From: a virus
Length of the DNA stretch: 30,843 nucleotides
Virus record (IMG/VR): IMGVR_UViG_3300045303_000314
Coordinates: 1 to 30,843 of that record
Direction: 5' to 3' (one strand)
In this document: positions 8,076 through 14,575 of the stretch, piece by piece
How positions within the stretch are numbered: the stretch's first letter is position 1
Layout of the letters: each line of letters starts with the position of its first letter
Position numbers and translations under genes: made by a program
The notes under the pieces: model-generated
What the model was told of the DNA's origin: nothing
Databases searched by the model: none
What the model saw: only the letters and a program-made list of their open reading frames with translations

Positions 8076-8812
8076 CAGGTGATCCTTTCGACGTGAGACT
8101 CACTGGAGGTGAGTTCGGTGGTTTTCACATGCCCCGACTCGAGGCGCGTATCGACGAAGATCGGGTAACCGAGTTTGCGGGCCTCGAGGCAGAACCAGAT
8201 GTCCTCACCGGCGACGATGTCGGGGGCGACTTCGTCTTCCCGGAACCAGCGGTACGGATGGGAGGACTGGATTTTCTCGAAGACGTCGCGGTGGACGAGG
8301 AGGCAGTGGCAGCCGGTCGCATCGACCTCGTTCAACCCGAGGACGTAGCTGGTGACTTCGCGGTAGCCGGCCCACTCACCGTCGTCACCCCACTCGATCT
8401 TGTACATCGTCGGGAGAACTTCGATCTGTTGGCGGCCGAACTCGTCGAACACCGGATCGTCGTGCTCGTCTTTCTTGCCGCGCCGTTGATGAGCGAGCGC
8501 GCCGACAATCGGACGCTCGTCCGGGTCGGCGTCGTCGAGGAGCAGGTCGAGCATGTTCGGGGGGAACGTCGCATCACTGTCGAGGATCAACAACCACTCA
8601 GCACGCTCCTGTTCGAGCATGTCGTGAACCATCTGATTTCGCGCCTTGCACAGGTTCGCCCCCGAGAACTGGGGCGCGAAGTTCAGGATGCGTTGCGATC
8701 GCCAGGTGTCGTGGATGAACAGGCCGAACAGGCAGTGGTGGAACTGCTGGGTGATCGTGTCGGGGTGCAGGTAGCCGACGATCACGTTCTGGGTGTTAGC
8801 CATTCCCGACAT
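8075..8812 (-). CDS. glycosyltransferase-like protein (GT-A fold)
   Basis: 245 residues from ATG 8812; ATG 8803 is an alternative. Either start overlaps the end of the portal gene. 'NLCKARNQMVHDMLEQ' near residues 53-68 and 'WLLILDSDATFPPNMLDLLL' near residues 73-92 give the arrangement of GT-A glycosyltransferases, with a DSD (DxD-type) nucleotide-sugar and metal motif. 'DATGCHCLLVHRDVFEKI' and 'EDIWFCLEARKLGYPIFVDT' match the later acceptor-side motifs (the E-D-x-x-F signature) of GT2-like enzymes. No TM segment. Placed between portal and structural genes, it may glycosylate virion proteins such as the Thr/Asp-rich repeats nearby (inference). Another GT-A nucleotidyl-sugar role cannot be excluded. 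Confidence 0.72.
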   Translation of the reverse strand: MSGMANTQNVIVGYLHPDTITQQFHHCLFGLFIHDTWRSQRILNFAPQFSGANLCKARNQMVHDMLEQERAEWLLILDSDATFPPNMLDLLLDDADPDERPIVGALAHQRRGKKDEHDDPVFDEFGRQQIEVLPTMYKIEWGDDGEWAGYREVTSYVLGLNEVDATGCHCLLVHRDVFEKIQSSHPYRWFREDEVAPDIVAGEDIWFCLEARKLGYPIFVDTRLESGHVKTTELTSSESHVERIT

Positions 8813-10136
8813 TCACCGGTGGCTTCTTCGCCCCGTTCGGGGCAGGTGCCGGGAGCGCGGGTGTGGCCTTGGTTTTGTTCGGGGTCTCGTCACCGGGGAC
8901 ACCGGCCGGGGTCTCGCCCGGTTGCGTGTACGCCTGCGCGCCGGGGTAGTAGACCTCGCCGGTGTGGGGAAGGCTGCCGAGCCCTTCACCGGTTTCGACG
9001 ACTTTCGCGACCGCAGCGCCTTCATACCCGGCGCGGACGAGGTTCACGATCGCGGTGGACTTGTCAAGCATGATCTTCGCCGCATCGGCATTGCTATCGC
9101 CGAGGGCGGCGATGCCTTTGGAGTCGTACCAGAGCTCGCAGCCGGCGGGGACGGTCAACAGATGTTCGAGCGTCGCGACTGCGCTACGCCACTGGGGGCG
9201 GGCCCACAGGTCCGCGAAACGGCGCATCGCCTGCTGATAGTTGCTGTACGTGGCGGCCTGCAGGCCTTCTTTGAGCCCGACGACGATGCCAGGGACGCCG
9301 CCGGCGGTGGCGATCCGGTTTTCTCCCGCGGCTTGGATGACATCGAAGTTGATGGCCTGCATGTTCGACCCGATGACCGTCGCGTCCGCCCCATCCTCCA
9401 ACAACATGGAGCGGTAGGCGTTGTCGAGGCCTTCGTGACGGGCTTGGAGCTCGTCCCGCATCCTCGCCCGTGATTCGGGGTCCAACTTCTTGTCGACCTT
9501 GATGAGCAGGTTCGGGGTCGCGGCCCGTTCGAAAAACATCTGCTTATGCCGCGTCATGGCGACGTCGGACTGGATTTCCATCAGGATCGGCGTGAGCCAG
9601 GACATGCCCCGGAAGTTGGCGTACGGGTCAGGGATCGGCGCCCAGTGCGCGACTTCCTCGGCAAGAGCGAACTTGGCGTTCTTGCTTCCCGGACCGTCCG
9701 GCTCGTAGAGATACCCGGCGACGCCGTACCGGTCGGAGACGATCGTCACCCGGTCGGGTCGCCACTGCTGCAGCTCGGTCGGTGACGCCTTGTACGTGTA
9801 GCTGTTCCCACCGAGCGAGGCGTGTTGTTCCATCCGGTTGAGGAGATCACCGAGACGACCATCGACCCACGGGTTCTGCAACAGGTCGAGGGCATGGTTC
9901 GTGAAGATCGCCTTCGTGGCCTTGTTCCGCCACGCCAGCTCGACCTCGGAGAATAGCGACATCCGCGCCAGGATCGTCGCGAACACCACCGAGTTGCCCT
10001 TGTAGCCCGAGCTCACATAGGAGCGGAAGTCGTCTTCGATCTTCTCTTTGGGGCGGGCACCCTGCCACGACTCGAACATATCGACGAGCCCCGACCGTTC
10101 CACCATGGTCGGCGGGCGTTTGAAGATCAGGCTCAT
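8796..10136 (-). CDS. portal protein (HK97-type)
   Basis: 446 residues. The ATG at 10136 is chosen because it overlaps the upstream stop (TGATG) and starts 'MSLIFKRPP', a standard portal beginning; an extra 18 residues upstream in frame are unlikely. Portal-family features include 'FATILARMSLFSEVELAW', 'LLNRMEQHASLGGNSYTYK', 'SWLTPILMEIQSDVAMTRHK' and 'VPGIVVGLKEGLQAATYSNY'. The last 60 residues are Pro/Gly/Ala-rich and disordered. The portal forms the dodecameric ring at the capsid vertex through which the terminase pumps DNA. The terminase lies two small genes upstream, as usual. No maturation protease or major capsid gene follows within the window, which is unusual. Confidence 0.92.
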   Translation of the reverse strand: MSLIFKRPPTMVERSGLVDMFESWQGARPKEKIEDDFRSYVSSGYKGNSVVFATILARMSLFSEVELAWRNKATKAIFTNHALDLLQNPWVDGRLGDLLNRMEQHASLGGNSYTYKASPTELQQWRPDRVTIVSDRYGVAGYLYEPDGPGSKNAKFALAEEVAHWAPIPDPYANFRGMSWLTPILMEIQSDVAMTRHKQMFFERAATPNLLIKVDKKLDPESRARMRDELQARHEGLDNAYRSMLLEDGADATVIGSNMQAINFDVIQAAGENRIATAGGVPGIVVGLKEGLQAATYSNYQQAMRRFADLWARPQWRSAVATLEHLLTVPAGCELWYDSKGIAALGDSNADAAKIMLDKSTAIVNLVRAGYEGAAVAKVVETGEGLGSLPHTGEVYYPGAQAYTQPGETPAGVPGDETPNKTKATPALPAPAPNGAKKPPVNVGNG

Positions 10137-10306
10137 CAGTCCCGCCACCAACACAAGCGCCGCCACCACGGCTCTGGTCCTTCGAACCACACCACGATCT
10201 CGGGGTCAGGTTCGGGGACATATGGCGGGTACGGCTTGGACCGTTCATCCGGAATACCAGGGTCCGGGCCACTGAGCGCGGGATGCGGTCGATCTTCAGG
10301 ATTCAT
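10136..10306 (-). CDS. small acidic Pro/Trp-rich protein, 56 aa
   Basis: From ATG 10306, overlapping the previous stop by ATGA and ending in a TGATG overlap with the portal start, so it is tightly coupled on both sides. The composition is Pro/Glu/Asp-rich with a C-terminal Trp/Arg cluster ('PEPWWRRLCWWRD'). No family is recognised. The double coupling between terminase and portal argues for a real gene, perhaps a head-assembly accessory. Confidence 0.6.
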   Translation of the reverse strand: MNPEDRPHPALSGPDPGIPDERSKPYPPYVPEPDPEIVVWFEGPEPWWRRLCWWRD

Positions 10307-10458
10307 TCGGACCTCGCGTCGACAGTGAGCGCCCCGACGATCAAGAACAGGCCGGCGACGACCACTGCGGCCTGCCAGTAGATGAACGCCGTACCAGCGA
10401 TGACGAACAGGGCGCCGGCGAGGAGACCGAACGCGGTGACGTTCTCGTCCTGGGTCAT
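10303..10458 (-). CDS. small two-TM membrane protein, 51 aa
   Basis: From ATG 10458, in a TGATG overlap with the end of the large terminase gene. Starts 'MTQDENVTAFGLLAGALF' and contains two closely spaced hydrophobic segments (about residues 9-27 and 29-46) separated by 'YWQ', ending in an acidic tail. No family recognised. Membrane insertion is predicted from composition only. Confidence 0.6.
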   Translation of the reverse strand: MTQDENVTAFGLLAGALFVIAGTAFIYWQAAVVVAGLFLIVGALTVDARSE

Positions 10459-11951
10459 CAGAAGAAGCTGATGGCGGGCGCCCACGACTCTTCGGGCCGG
10501 GCCGCTTCGAACAGGGCGAGGACCATGGCGACCGCGGCGTCGATCCGGTCTTTCGACCGTGACTTGGCGAGGGTGAACCCGCGTTCGTTGTACCGGGCGA
10601 CCGCGTTCAACACCTGGGTCTCGAGGACCGGATCACCGTCGTGGGAAATCTCGTGCCGTTTCACCATCTCGTACGCCAACCCCGCCGCCGGGGTCATCCG
10701 TTCGAGCGATTGGGGGACTTCGAGCATGGCGAGCCCCTCATCCACGAGCTGCTGGGCCGGAAGGTCGAAATATCTCGGGTCGTAGGCGATGCCGGCGACG
10801 TCGTACATGGCGTCGAGCTCCCGGATGAACCGCATCGCATCCGACACATCCAACCGGCCATCCGGCACCGGCAACCAAACCTTCGCCTTCACGTGGTACT
10901 TGCCGTTCGGACGCTGCTGGATCCACACGACGGCCGTCGAGTCGTGTTTCAGGCCGATATCGACCCCCACCCACGTCTTCGCCGACGGGACCATCTCGTA
11001 CGGATCCTCGAGCGCCCGCCACAACGCCCGCCCATCCGTCCCCAACCACGATTCGACCCCATCGACCCACTGACCGAGACGGAAAATCCGGAAATGCGCC
11101 TCCGGCGACAGGGCGACGGCCGTGCGGAGGGCATCGATGTTCATGTAGCCCTCGGCGAGAGCCGGGTTCGCCTCGAACCACATCTCCTCGTCATAGATCG
11201 AGCAGTTCTCCGGCGCCGCATACTCGGTGAACAAAAACCCCGGCAGCCGGTCACCCGAGAGCTCCCGGGTCCGCAAATGCCACAGCGCCGAGTGACGGTC
11301 GAAACCGGGGGTACCGATCCCGATCACCAACGAATGTGGCCGCTTCCCGCTCGCCAGGAGCAGCGACGACCAGGATTCGATCGGCATGAACCCGACCTCG
11401 TCGCAAATAGCGATCGACGGGTCCAAACCCTGCAGACCATCCGGGTCGTTCGACTGAGGGAACATCTCGCCACCGTTGTGCGGCGTCCGGACCTTCGTCC
11501 CACCGATCGCCGAATAGATCAACGCCCGCTTCTCGAGCTCCTCACACTCCGAGATCGCGGCCAACGCCACCCCATAGGTGGTCCGGATCGCCTGGTTGAT
11601 CGTCGTCGCCACGATCGGAACCTGCGGAGCACCCGACTCGTCCTCATCGAACAACGCATGCGCGGCGACCGCAGCGAGAAACGTGCTCTTGCCGTTCCCA
11701 CGCGGCAACTCCATCGCCGCCGACATCACACCCGGCGAATACACATCCTCGAGCCATTCCTTCTGAAATTTCGCCAATTTCAGCGGTTTCCCGGCCCCAT
11801 AGCCCTTCGGAGGCACAAAAAACGTCTGAATCCAGCGAATCGCCCGCAAATGACGCTGCTTCACCCGCCACGACGACCACGGCGGAGGAAACCGTTTCGG
11901 ATCCCCCCACGGCGCCCGCTTCGCCGCATTCCCATCAGCCCTGCTCGCCAT
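10458..11951 (-). CDS. terL: terminase large subunit
   Basis: 497 residues from ATG 11951, with a GGAGG ribosome binding site 5 bases upstream. This is the ATP-driven packaging motor and headful/cos nuclease. Walker A is 'PRGNGKST' at residues 83-90 and Walker B is 'IAICDE' at 180-185. An Asn/Thr-rich sensor region follows ('GIGTPGFD', about 211-218). The RNase-H-like nuclease domain starts with 'VGVDIGLKHDS' at about 328-338, continues with 'AYDPRYFD' (about 389-396) and ends with 'DRIDAAVAM' (about 468-476), giving the acidic residues of the active site. Length and order fit the Terminase_1 family. An HNH nuclease lies upstream and the portal downstream. No small terminase gene is seen next to it. 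Confidence 0.96.
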   Translation of the reverse strand: MASRADGNAAKRAPWGDPKRFPPPWSSWRVKQRHLRAIRWIQTFFVPPKGYGAGKPLKLAKFQKEWLEDVYSPGVMSAAMELPRGNGKSTFLAAVAAHALFDEDESGAPQVPIVATTINQAIRTTYGVALAAISECEELEKRALIYSAIGGTKVRTPHNGGEMFPQSNDPDGLQGLDPSIAICDEVGFMPIESWSSLLLASGKRPHSLVIGIGTPGFDRHSALWHLRTRELSGDRLPGFLFTEYAAPENCSIYDEEMWFEANPALAEGYMNIDALRTAVALSPEAHFRIFRLGQWVDGVESWLGTDGRALWRALEDPYEMVPSAKTWVGVDIGLKHDSTAVVWIQQRPNGKYHVKAKVWLPVPDGRLDVSDAMRFIRELDAMYDVAGIAYDPRYFDLPAQQLVDEGLAMLEVPQSLERMTPAAGLAYEMVKRHEISHDGDPVLETQVLNAVARYNERGFTLAKSRSKDRIDAAVAMVLALFEAARPEESWAPAISFF

Positions 11952-12149
11952 AGAGCCTCCAGGGCCGGTCTCAAAGCGTTCTACACGGCCGACCGAAACA
12001 CCCCAACGGTTTTCTAACCGTTCGGAGCGGAGACGTCATCGGTTCACCACCCCCCGCGTTTCGCGATCGCGCTGGGGTGCAGGAGTCCCTGTGGCACTCC
12101 TGTGTGCCCTCGTGCCAGGCCGCCCGCCCTCGCCCTTGTTGTTGTTGTG
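11952..12149. other. non-coding gap with small hairpin between HNH gene and terminase
   Basis: About 200 bases with no convincing gene; frames here are low complexity and lack ribosome binding sites. It holds a perfect 7-bp inverted repeat with a 4-base loop at 12005-12022 (AACGGTT-TTCT-AACCGTT). A packaging (cos or pac) site often lies near the terminase genes, so this is a candidate place, without direct evidence. Confidence 0.4.
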
Positions 12150-12446
12150 TTAGGACAGCAAGGGAGGGGGTGGTGTCCCCTTGGCTTTGAGGAGGTTGCA
12201 TGGGTGGCACAGGACTTGTGTCCCACCGGTGGTGGTACCGGGTATGACGTGGTCGAGCTCGAGGTTGTCTCGGCTACCACACCATGTGCACCATGGCTGT
12301 GCTGCTCGTGCCCGCTTGCTGTGTGCCTGGTGTGCACGCCCGTACATCAGGGTTCTGCAGGATCTGCAGCGTGAGTCCTTGTACAGGAGGGCGGGGCAGT
12401 GGTTGTTGTTGTACCCGAGGCATCGGTGTAGGGGGCGGCCTGCCAT
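12150..12446 (-). CDS. HNH endonuclease, 98 aa
   Basis: ATG 12446 is chosen because it overlaps the stop of the small upstream gene (TGATG); a start 36 bases further up is possible. The protein has a Cys/His zinc framework ('RCRSC' near residues 26-30, 'WCTWCGS' near 52-58) and the HNH core 'LELDHVIPGTTTGG' followed by 'VLCHPCNLLKAKG'. HNH nucleases beside terminase genes are frequent in siphoviruses and in some phages are needed for terminase cleavage. It could also act as a homing-type nuclease. The central Asn of the classical motif is not obvious. A ~200-base gap separates it from the terminase. Confidence 0.88.
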   Translation of the reverse strand: MAGRPLHRCLGYNNNHCPALLYKDSRCRSCRTLMYGRAHQAHSKRARAAQPWCTWCGSRDNLELDHVIPGTTTGGTQVLCHPCNLLKAKGTPPPPLLS

Positions 12447-12592
12447 CAGGTCATGCCCCAATGGTCGATGATGCACAACCATGCCCGGTCAATCGCTTCC
12501 TGATCCATGACCCTGAACATGCGCTCCGGTACGCCATAGGCCTGGGCGAGGGCTGAGATCATGGCGTCGCGGGAGATGAGGATGTCGAGCAC
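12446..12592 (-). CDS. hypothetical small protein, 48 aa
   Basis: GTG start at 12592 preceded by GAGGTGAG at ideal spacing. The stop overlaps the HNH start (TGATG). Sequence begins 'MLDILISRDAMISALAQAYG' and continues with amphipathic helices ('PERMFRVMDQEAIDRAWLC'). Coupling to the HNH gene and a good ribosome binding site make it a credible gene. No family recognised. Confidence 0.55.
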   Translation of the reverse strand: MLDILISRDAMISALAQAYGVPERMFRVMDQEAIDRAWLCIIDHWGMT

Positions 12593-12611
12593 ATTCTCAC
12601 CTCGGTCTGGG

Positions 12612-12725
12612 TCAGTGGCGCTGCCATGGTCTAGTGGGGCTGGTGCTCGGCCACGCGTGGGCCAGTGCCCATCCGCAGGTAAGACCGCCGAGTAGTGCTG
12701 CAGCGAACTGCATCAGCCAGATCAT
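12612..12725 (-). CDS. small single-TM protein, 37 aa
   Basis: ATG 12725 with GAAGGGG about 5 bases upstream. Residues 2-24 ('IWLMQFAAALLGGLTCGWAL') form one hydrophobic segment, followed by a polar Pro/Arg tail. It is the first ORF after the hairpin at 12737-12765 and so may open the late transcript. The ORF is short; support comes from the ribosome binding site and the following gene 20 bases downstream. Confidence 0.42.
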   Translation of the reverse strand: MIWLMQFAAALLGGLTCGWALAHAWPSTSPTRPWQRH

Positions 12726-12736
12726 GTGCCCCTTCA

Positions 12737-12765
12737 GACTTAGGGCGCGGAGCGCCAGCTAAGTC
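12737..12765. promoter_or_regulatory. strong hairpin between early and late minus-strand genes
   Basis: An inverted repeat with a 7-bp outer stem (GACTTAG/CTAAGTC) and a 5-bp inner stem (GGCGC/GCGCC), a 2-base bulge and a 3-base loop. No T-tract follows on either strand, so it is not a classical intrinsic terminator. On the minus strand a TTGACT lies in the left arm with a weak -10-like CCTAAG 17 bases on, so an operator over a late promoter is possible. It sits exactly between the early genes and the terminase group. Confidence 0.5.
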
Positions 12766-12795
12766 AAGATGTGAGTCACCGTACACCTATTCGGC

Positions 12796-13172
12796 CTATT
12801 GCAACGGGACCACCCATGCGGGCTGCCCATCCGCAGTCCCATTCAACACCACCCGTGAGACACCCAAATAGTCGCCGGTCGGTACCACCACCACCCTGGT
12901 CGCCGTCGCGAGGGCAGTGGCGCCCCGTTTCCTGAGGCTCACTACGGTCTGGCCGAGCACATCTGCACCAGCGCCGAGAGAGTTCAACAGGTGATGACCC
13001 GGACGATCACGAGATCGGTGTCTGACCAACGGCGAACCGAACCGCTCCCGTTGGCGGTAGCGATGGACGGTTCGATGATTTCATTGCGGGTCCACCAGTC
13101 GAGCTGTCTGTATGTGCAGCCGGCTTCTTCGGCGATCTGGTGGGACGTCCTGGCGGCGGGCGTCTCGAGCAT
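12796..13172 (-). pseudogene. MerR-like HTH DNA-binding protein, frameshifted
   Basis: The ATG at 13172 follows a GGGAGC site. The first frame gives a winged-helix N-terminus ('TSHQIAEEAGCTYRQLDWWT', then 'GSVRRWSDTDLVIVRVI') that stops at 12984. Continuing in another frame from about 12995 gives 'HLLNSLGAGADVLGQTVVSL' and runs to 12796, ending 'GQPAWVVPLQ'. Joined, they make a MerR-like protein of about 125 residues, a common actinophage gene. The switch corresponds to a -1 shift near 12990-12996; no heptameric slippery sequence is obvious. It is therefore a decayed gene, a sequencing error, or less likely recoding. Confidence 0.68.
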
Positions 13173-13231
13173 GATGGATAGCTCCCGGGGTCTGGGGGGA
13201 GGAAAACGTATGTTCGGATTTTACCGTCGGC

Positions 13232-13429
13232 TCATTGGTTGCTCTCCTCGGTAGAGAGAAACCGGCCCGCGTCGTCCCATTTCACGCTGCGAACCTTCGT
13301 GCTCGGTGGTGGGAGCAGCAACGGTGCCCGATGCGGCCCCCGATGGCCCGCCCGTTCGTTACACCATGCCTTGTGCAGATTGATCGACGGGCATCCACCA
13401 TCGGACACGTACTCGTCATGCGCGTTCAT
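13232..13429 (-). CDS. array gene 8: small Cys/His protein, 65 aa, STEESNQ tail
   Basis: From ATG 13429, overlapping the previous stop by ATGA. Contains 'GGCPSINLHKAWCNERAGHR' followed by GPH, a Cys...Cys...GHxGPH pattern that is probably zinc-binding and recurs in two other proteins here (14095-14241 and 16484-17233). Ends in S-T-E-E-S-N-Q. The last cassette of the array: the next start codon opens only MSRR and stops, so the gene that once followed appears lost. Confidence 0.65.
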   Translation of the reverse strand: MNAHDEYVSDGGCPSINLHKAWCNERAGHRGPHRAPLLLPPPSTKVRSVKWDDAGRFLSTEESNQ

Positions 13430-13563
13430 TCGTTGCTCTCTTCAGAAGAATGGCCCGTTCCGTCACAGTGCGGGCATTGGGGGAGCTTCCACGCCTCGCC
13501 TCGGGCCGCGTTGCCGACTCGTCCCGTCCCGTCGCAGTGCTCGCATTTCTTGTCGTTGCTCAT
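13426..13563 (-). CDS. array gene 7: DnaJ-type zinc-binding mini-protein, 45 aa
   Basis: From ATG 13563. Two copies of the DnaJ central-domain motif CxxCxGxG are visible: 'CEHCDGTGR' near residues 7-15 and 'CPHCDGTGH' near residues 30-38. Together they can form one zinc site as in DnaJ, but without the J-domain or substrate-binding parts. The tail is S-S-E-E-S-N-E. Such free zinc-knuckle proteins in phages have no established function. Both ends overlap neighbours by ATGA. Confidence 0.68.
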   Translation of the reverse strand: MSNDKKCEHCDGTGRVGNAARGEAWKLPQCPHCDGTGHSSEESNE

Positions 13564-13868
13564 TCGTTGCTCTCCTCAGAAACGACGCGGGCGACACCAT
13601 GCAGCGAGCGGATGCGTTCGACCTCGTAATGCGTCACGGTCACATGAAACGCCGCGTTCTCGATCTCATCGAGAGCTTTCACTGCGCGGGCTCGTTCCGC
13701 TTCGGCCTCGTCGGCCCGCACCTGATGGTCGCAACGCTCGTTCACTGCATCCACAAACGCATCGAGCAGCACCTGCAACAGCCTGACGCCGTTCAGGTCG
13801 GTGCGTTCTTCGGTGGTCAGCCAGTGCTGCACTGTCTCGATGAGATCAGTCTCCTGTCTGCGGTTCAT
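13560..13868 (-). CDS. array gene 6: helical hypothetical protein, 102 aa
   Basis: From ATG 13868 in an ATGA overlap. Residues 1-45 are a mixed helical region ('LIETVQHWLTTEERTDLNG'), followed by a coiled-coil stretch with 'RADEAEAERARAVKALDEIE', related to the heptads in neighbouring cassettes. Ends V-S-E-E-S-N-E. No catalytic motif seen. Confidence 0.62.
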   Translation of the reverse strand: MNRRQETDLIETVQHWLTTEERTDLNGVRLLQVLLDAFVDAVNERCDHQVRADEAEAERARAVKALDEIENAAFHVTVTHYEVERIRSLHGVARVVSEESNE

Positions 13869-14098
13869 TCGTTGCTCTCCTCGGTAGAGAGAGGGTCATA
13901 CGTGTATCCCTGTCGGTCGGCCTCGGCTACCAATTCAGCCCTGAGACGGTCTCGTTCCGCTTCGCACACATCAAGAGCGGAACGTAGACGGTCGCGTTCA
14001 GCCTCGGCCTCTACGGCCCGGTCGCGCCATTCGATGATCTGAGCGTGCAATGTCATGCCCCGCCACCGTTCGATCTCTATTTCGCGGTCCGCGCTCAT
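13865..14098 (-). CDS. array gene 5: coiled-coil protein, 77 aa
   Basis: From ATG 14098, ATGA overlap. Almost entirely coiled coil from residue 18 on. It contains two copies of an E-A-E-R-D-R-L-R heptad segment ('EAEAERDRLRSALDVCEAER'). The DNA for the second copy is identical over 29 bases to a segment of the gene at 14572-14823. Ends L-S-T-E-E-S-N-E. Confidence 0.65.
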   Translation of the reverse strand: MSADREIEIERWRGMTLHAQIIEWRDRAVEAEAERDRLRSALDVCEAERDRLRAELVAEADRQGYTYDPLSTEESNE

Positions 14099-14241
14099 TC
14101 GTTGCTCTCCTCGAACCTAACCATGATCTCGTCGTCGGGCGTGAAGACGTGCGGACCGTCATGGCGGTCGTCCAACATGCACGTCGAACCGACATCACGT
14201 TCATCGCGAGGTCCGTCTTCCCAGCAGCTCACCCTGTTCAT
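14095..14241 (-). CDS. array gene 4: small Cys/His protein, 48 aa
   Basis: From ATG 14241, ATGA overlap. Acidic, with 'SCWEDGPRDERDVGSTC' and then 'DRHDGPHVF', a Cys-Cys-His-GPH pattern similar to the cassette at 13232-13429. Ends F-E-E-S-N-E, the most divergent tail of the array because its junction diverges upstream of the GAGGAG core. Role unknown; probably binds a metal. Confidence 0.6.
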   Translation of the reverse strand: MNRVSCWEDGPRDERDVGSTCMLDDRHDGPHVFTPDDEIMVRFEESNE

Positions 14242-14363
14242 TCGTTGCTCTCCTCGGTAGAGACACCGCAGATTCCCGCGCAGTGCTTCTGGCAGTCGCG
14301 TTCGCAGTCACCAGCCATGAACCGACCCGTTACCGGATGACGCAATCGTTCCGCCGCGTTCAT
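14238..14363 (-). CDS. array gene 3: Cys-rich mini-protein, 41 aa
   Basis: From ATG 14363, ATGA overlap. The N-terminus 'LRHPVTGRFMAGD' resembles short phage peptides of the 'xxxxGRF' type. It is followed by five cysteines and a histidine in 'CERDCQKHCAGIC', which may hold zinc or disulfides. Ends V-S-T-E-E-S-N-E. No known family. Confidence 0.58.
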   Translation of the reverse strand: MNAAERLRHPVTGRFMAGDCERDCQKHCAGICGVSTEESNE

Positions 14364-14575
14364 TCGTTGCTCTCCTCGGTAGAGAGAGAAGCCGCCAGGA
14401 ACGACCCAACACGCGCAGTCAACGGATCGAGTTCCTTACCCTCAGTGCCGCCGCCGCCAGCGAAGTACACGACGCTGAGCAGTTCCACCGCACGGTCTCG
14501 TTCCGCTTCGGCCCGTTCGGCGCGGGCTAGAAGCTCTCTTGCCATCTGGGCATCGAGTCCCCACGTATCAGTCAT
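14360..14575 (-). CDS. array gene 2: helical hypothetical protein, 71 aa
   Basis: From ATG 14575, ATGA overlap with the previous gene; longer frames upstream run into that gene and are rejected. Residues 9-33 are a coiled coil ('MARELLARAERAEAERDRAV'), followed by a Gly-rich turn and 'LDPLTARVGSFLAASL'. Ends S-T-E-E-S-N-E. Shares the A-E-A-E-R-D-R-A-V-E segment with other cassettes. Confidence 0.62.
   Translation of the reverse strand: MTDTWGLDAQMARELLARAERAEAERDRAVELLSVVYFAGGGGTEGKELDPLTARVGSFLAASLSTEESNE

Noticed and set aside
8093-9073. 326-codon plus-strand open frame over glycosyltransferase and portal
   Set aside because: Antisense shadow; both minus genes are recognisable.
10641-12017. 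458-codon plus-strand open frame over the terminase
   Set aside because: The minus frame has Walker and nuclease motifs of TerL; the plus product is Arg/Pro-rich shadow.
11971-12337. Small terminase gene between HNH and TerL
   Set aside because: Frames there overlap the HNH gene or are low complexity (Gln/Arg-rich), without a ribosome site or HTH pattern.
12984-12996. Programmed -1 frameshift in the MerR-like gene
   Set aside because: No slippery heptamer or downstream structure seen; recoding is not typical for this family, so a broken frame or sequencing error is preferred.
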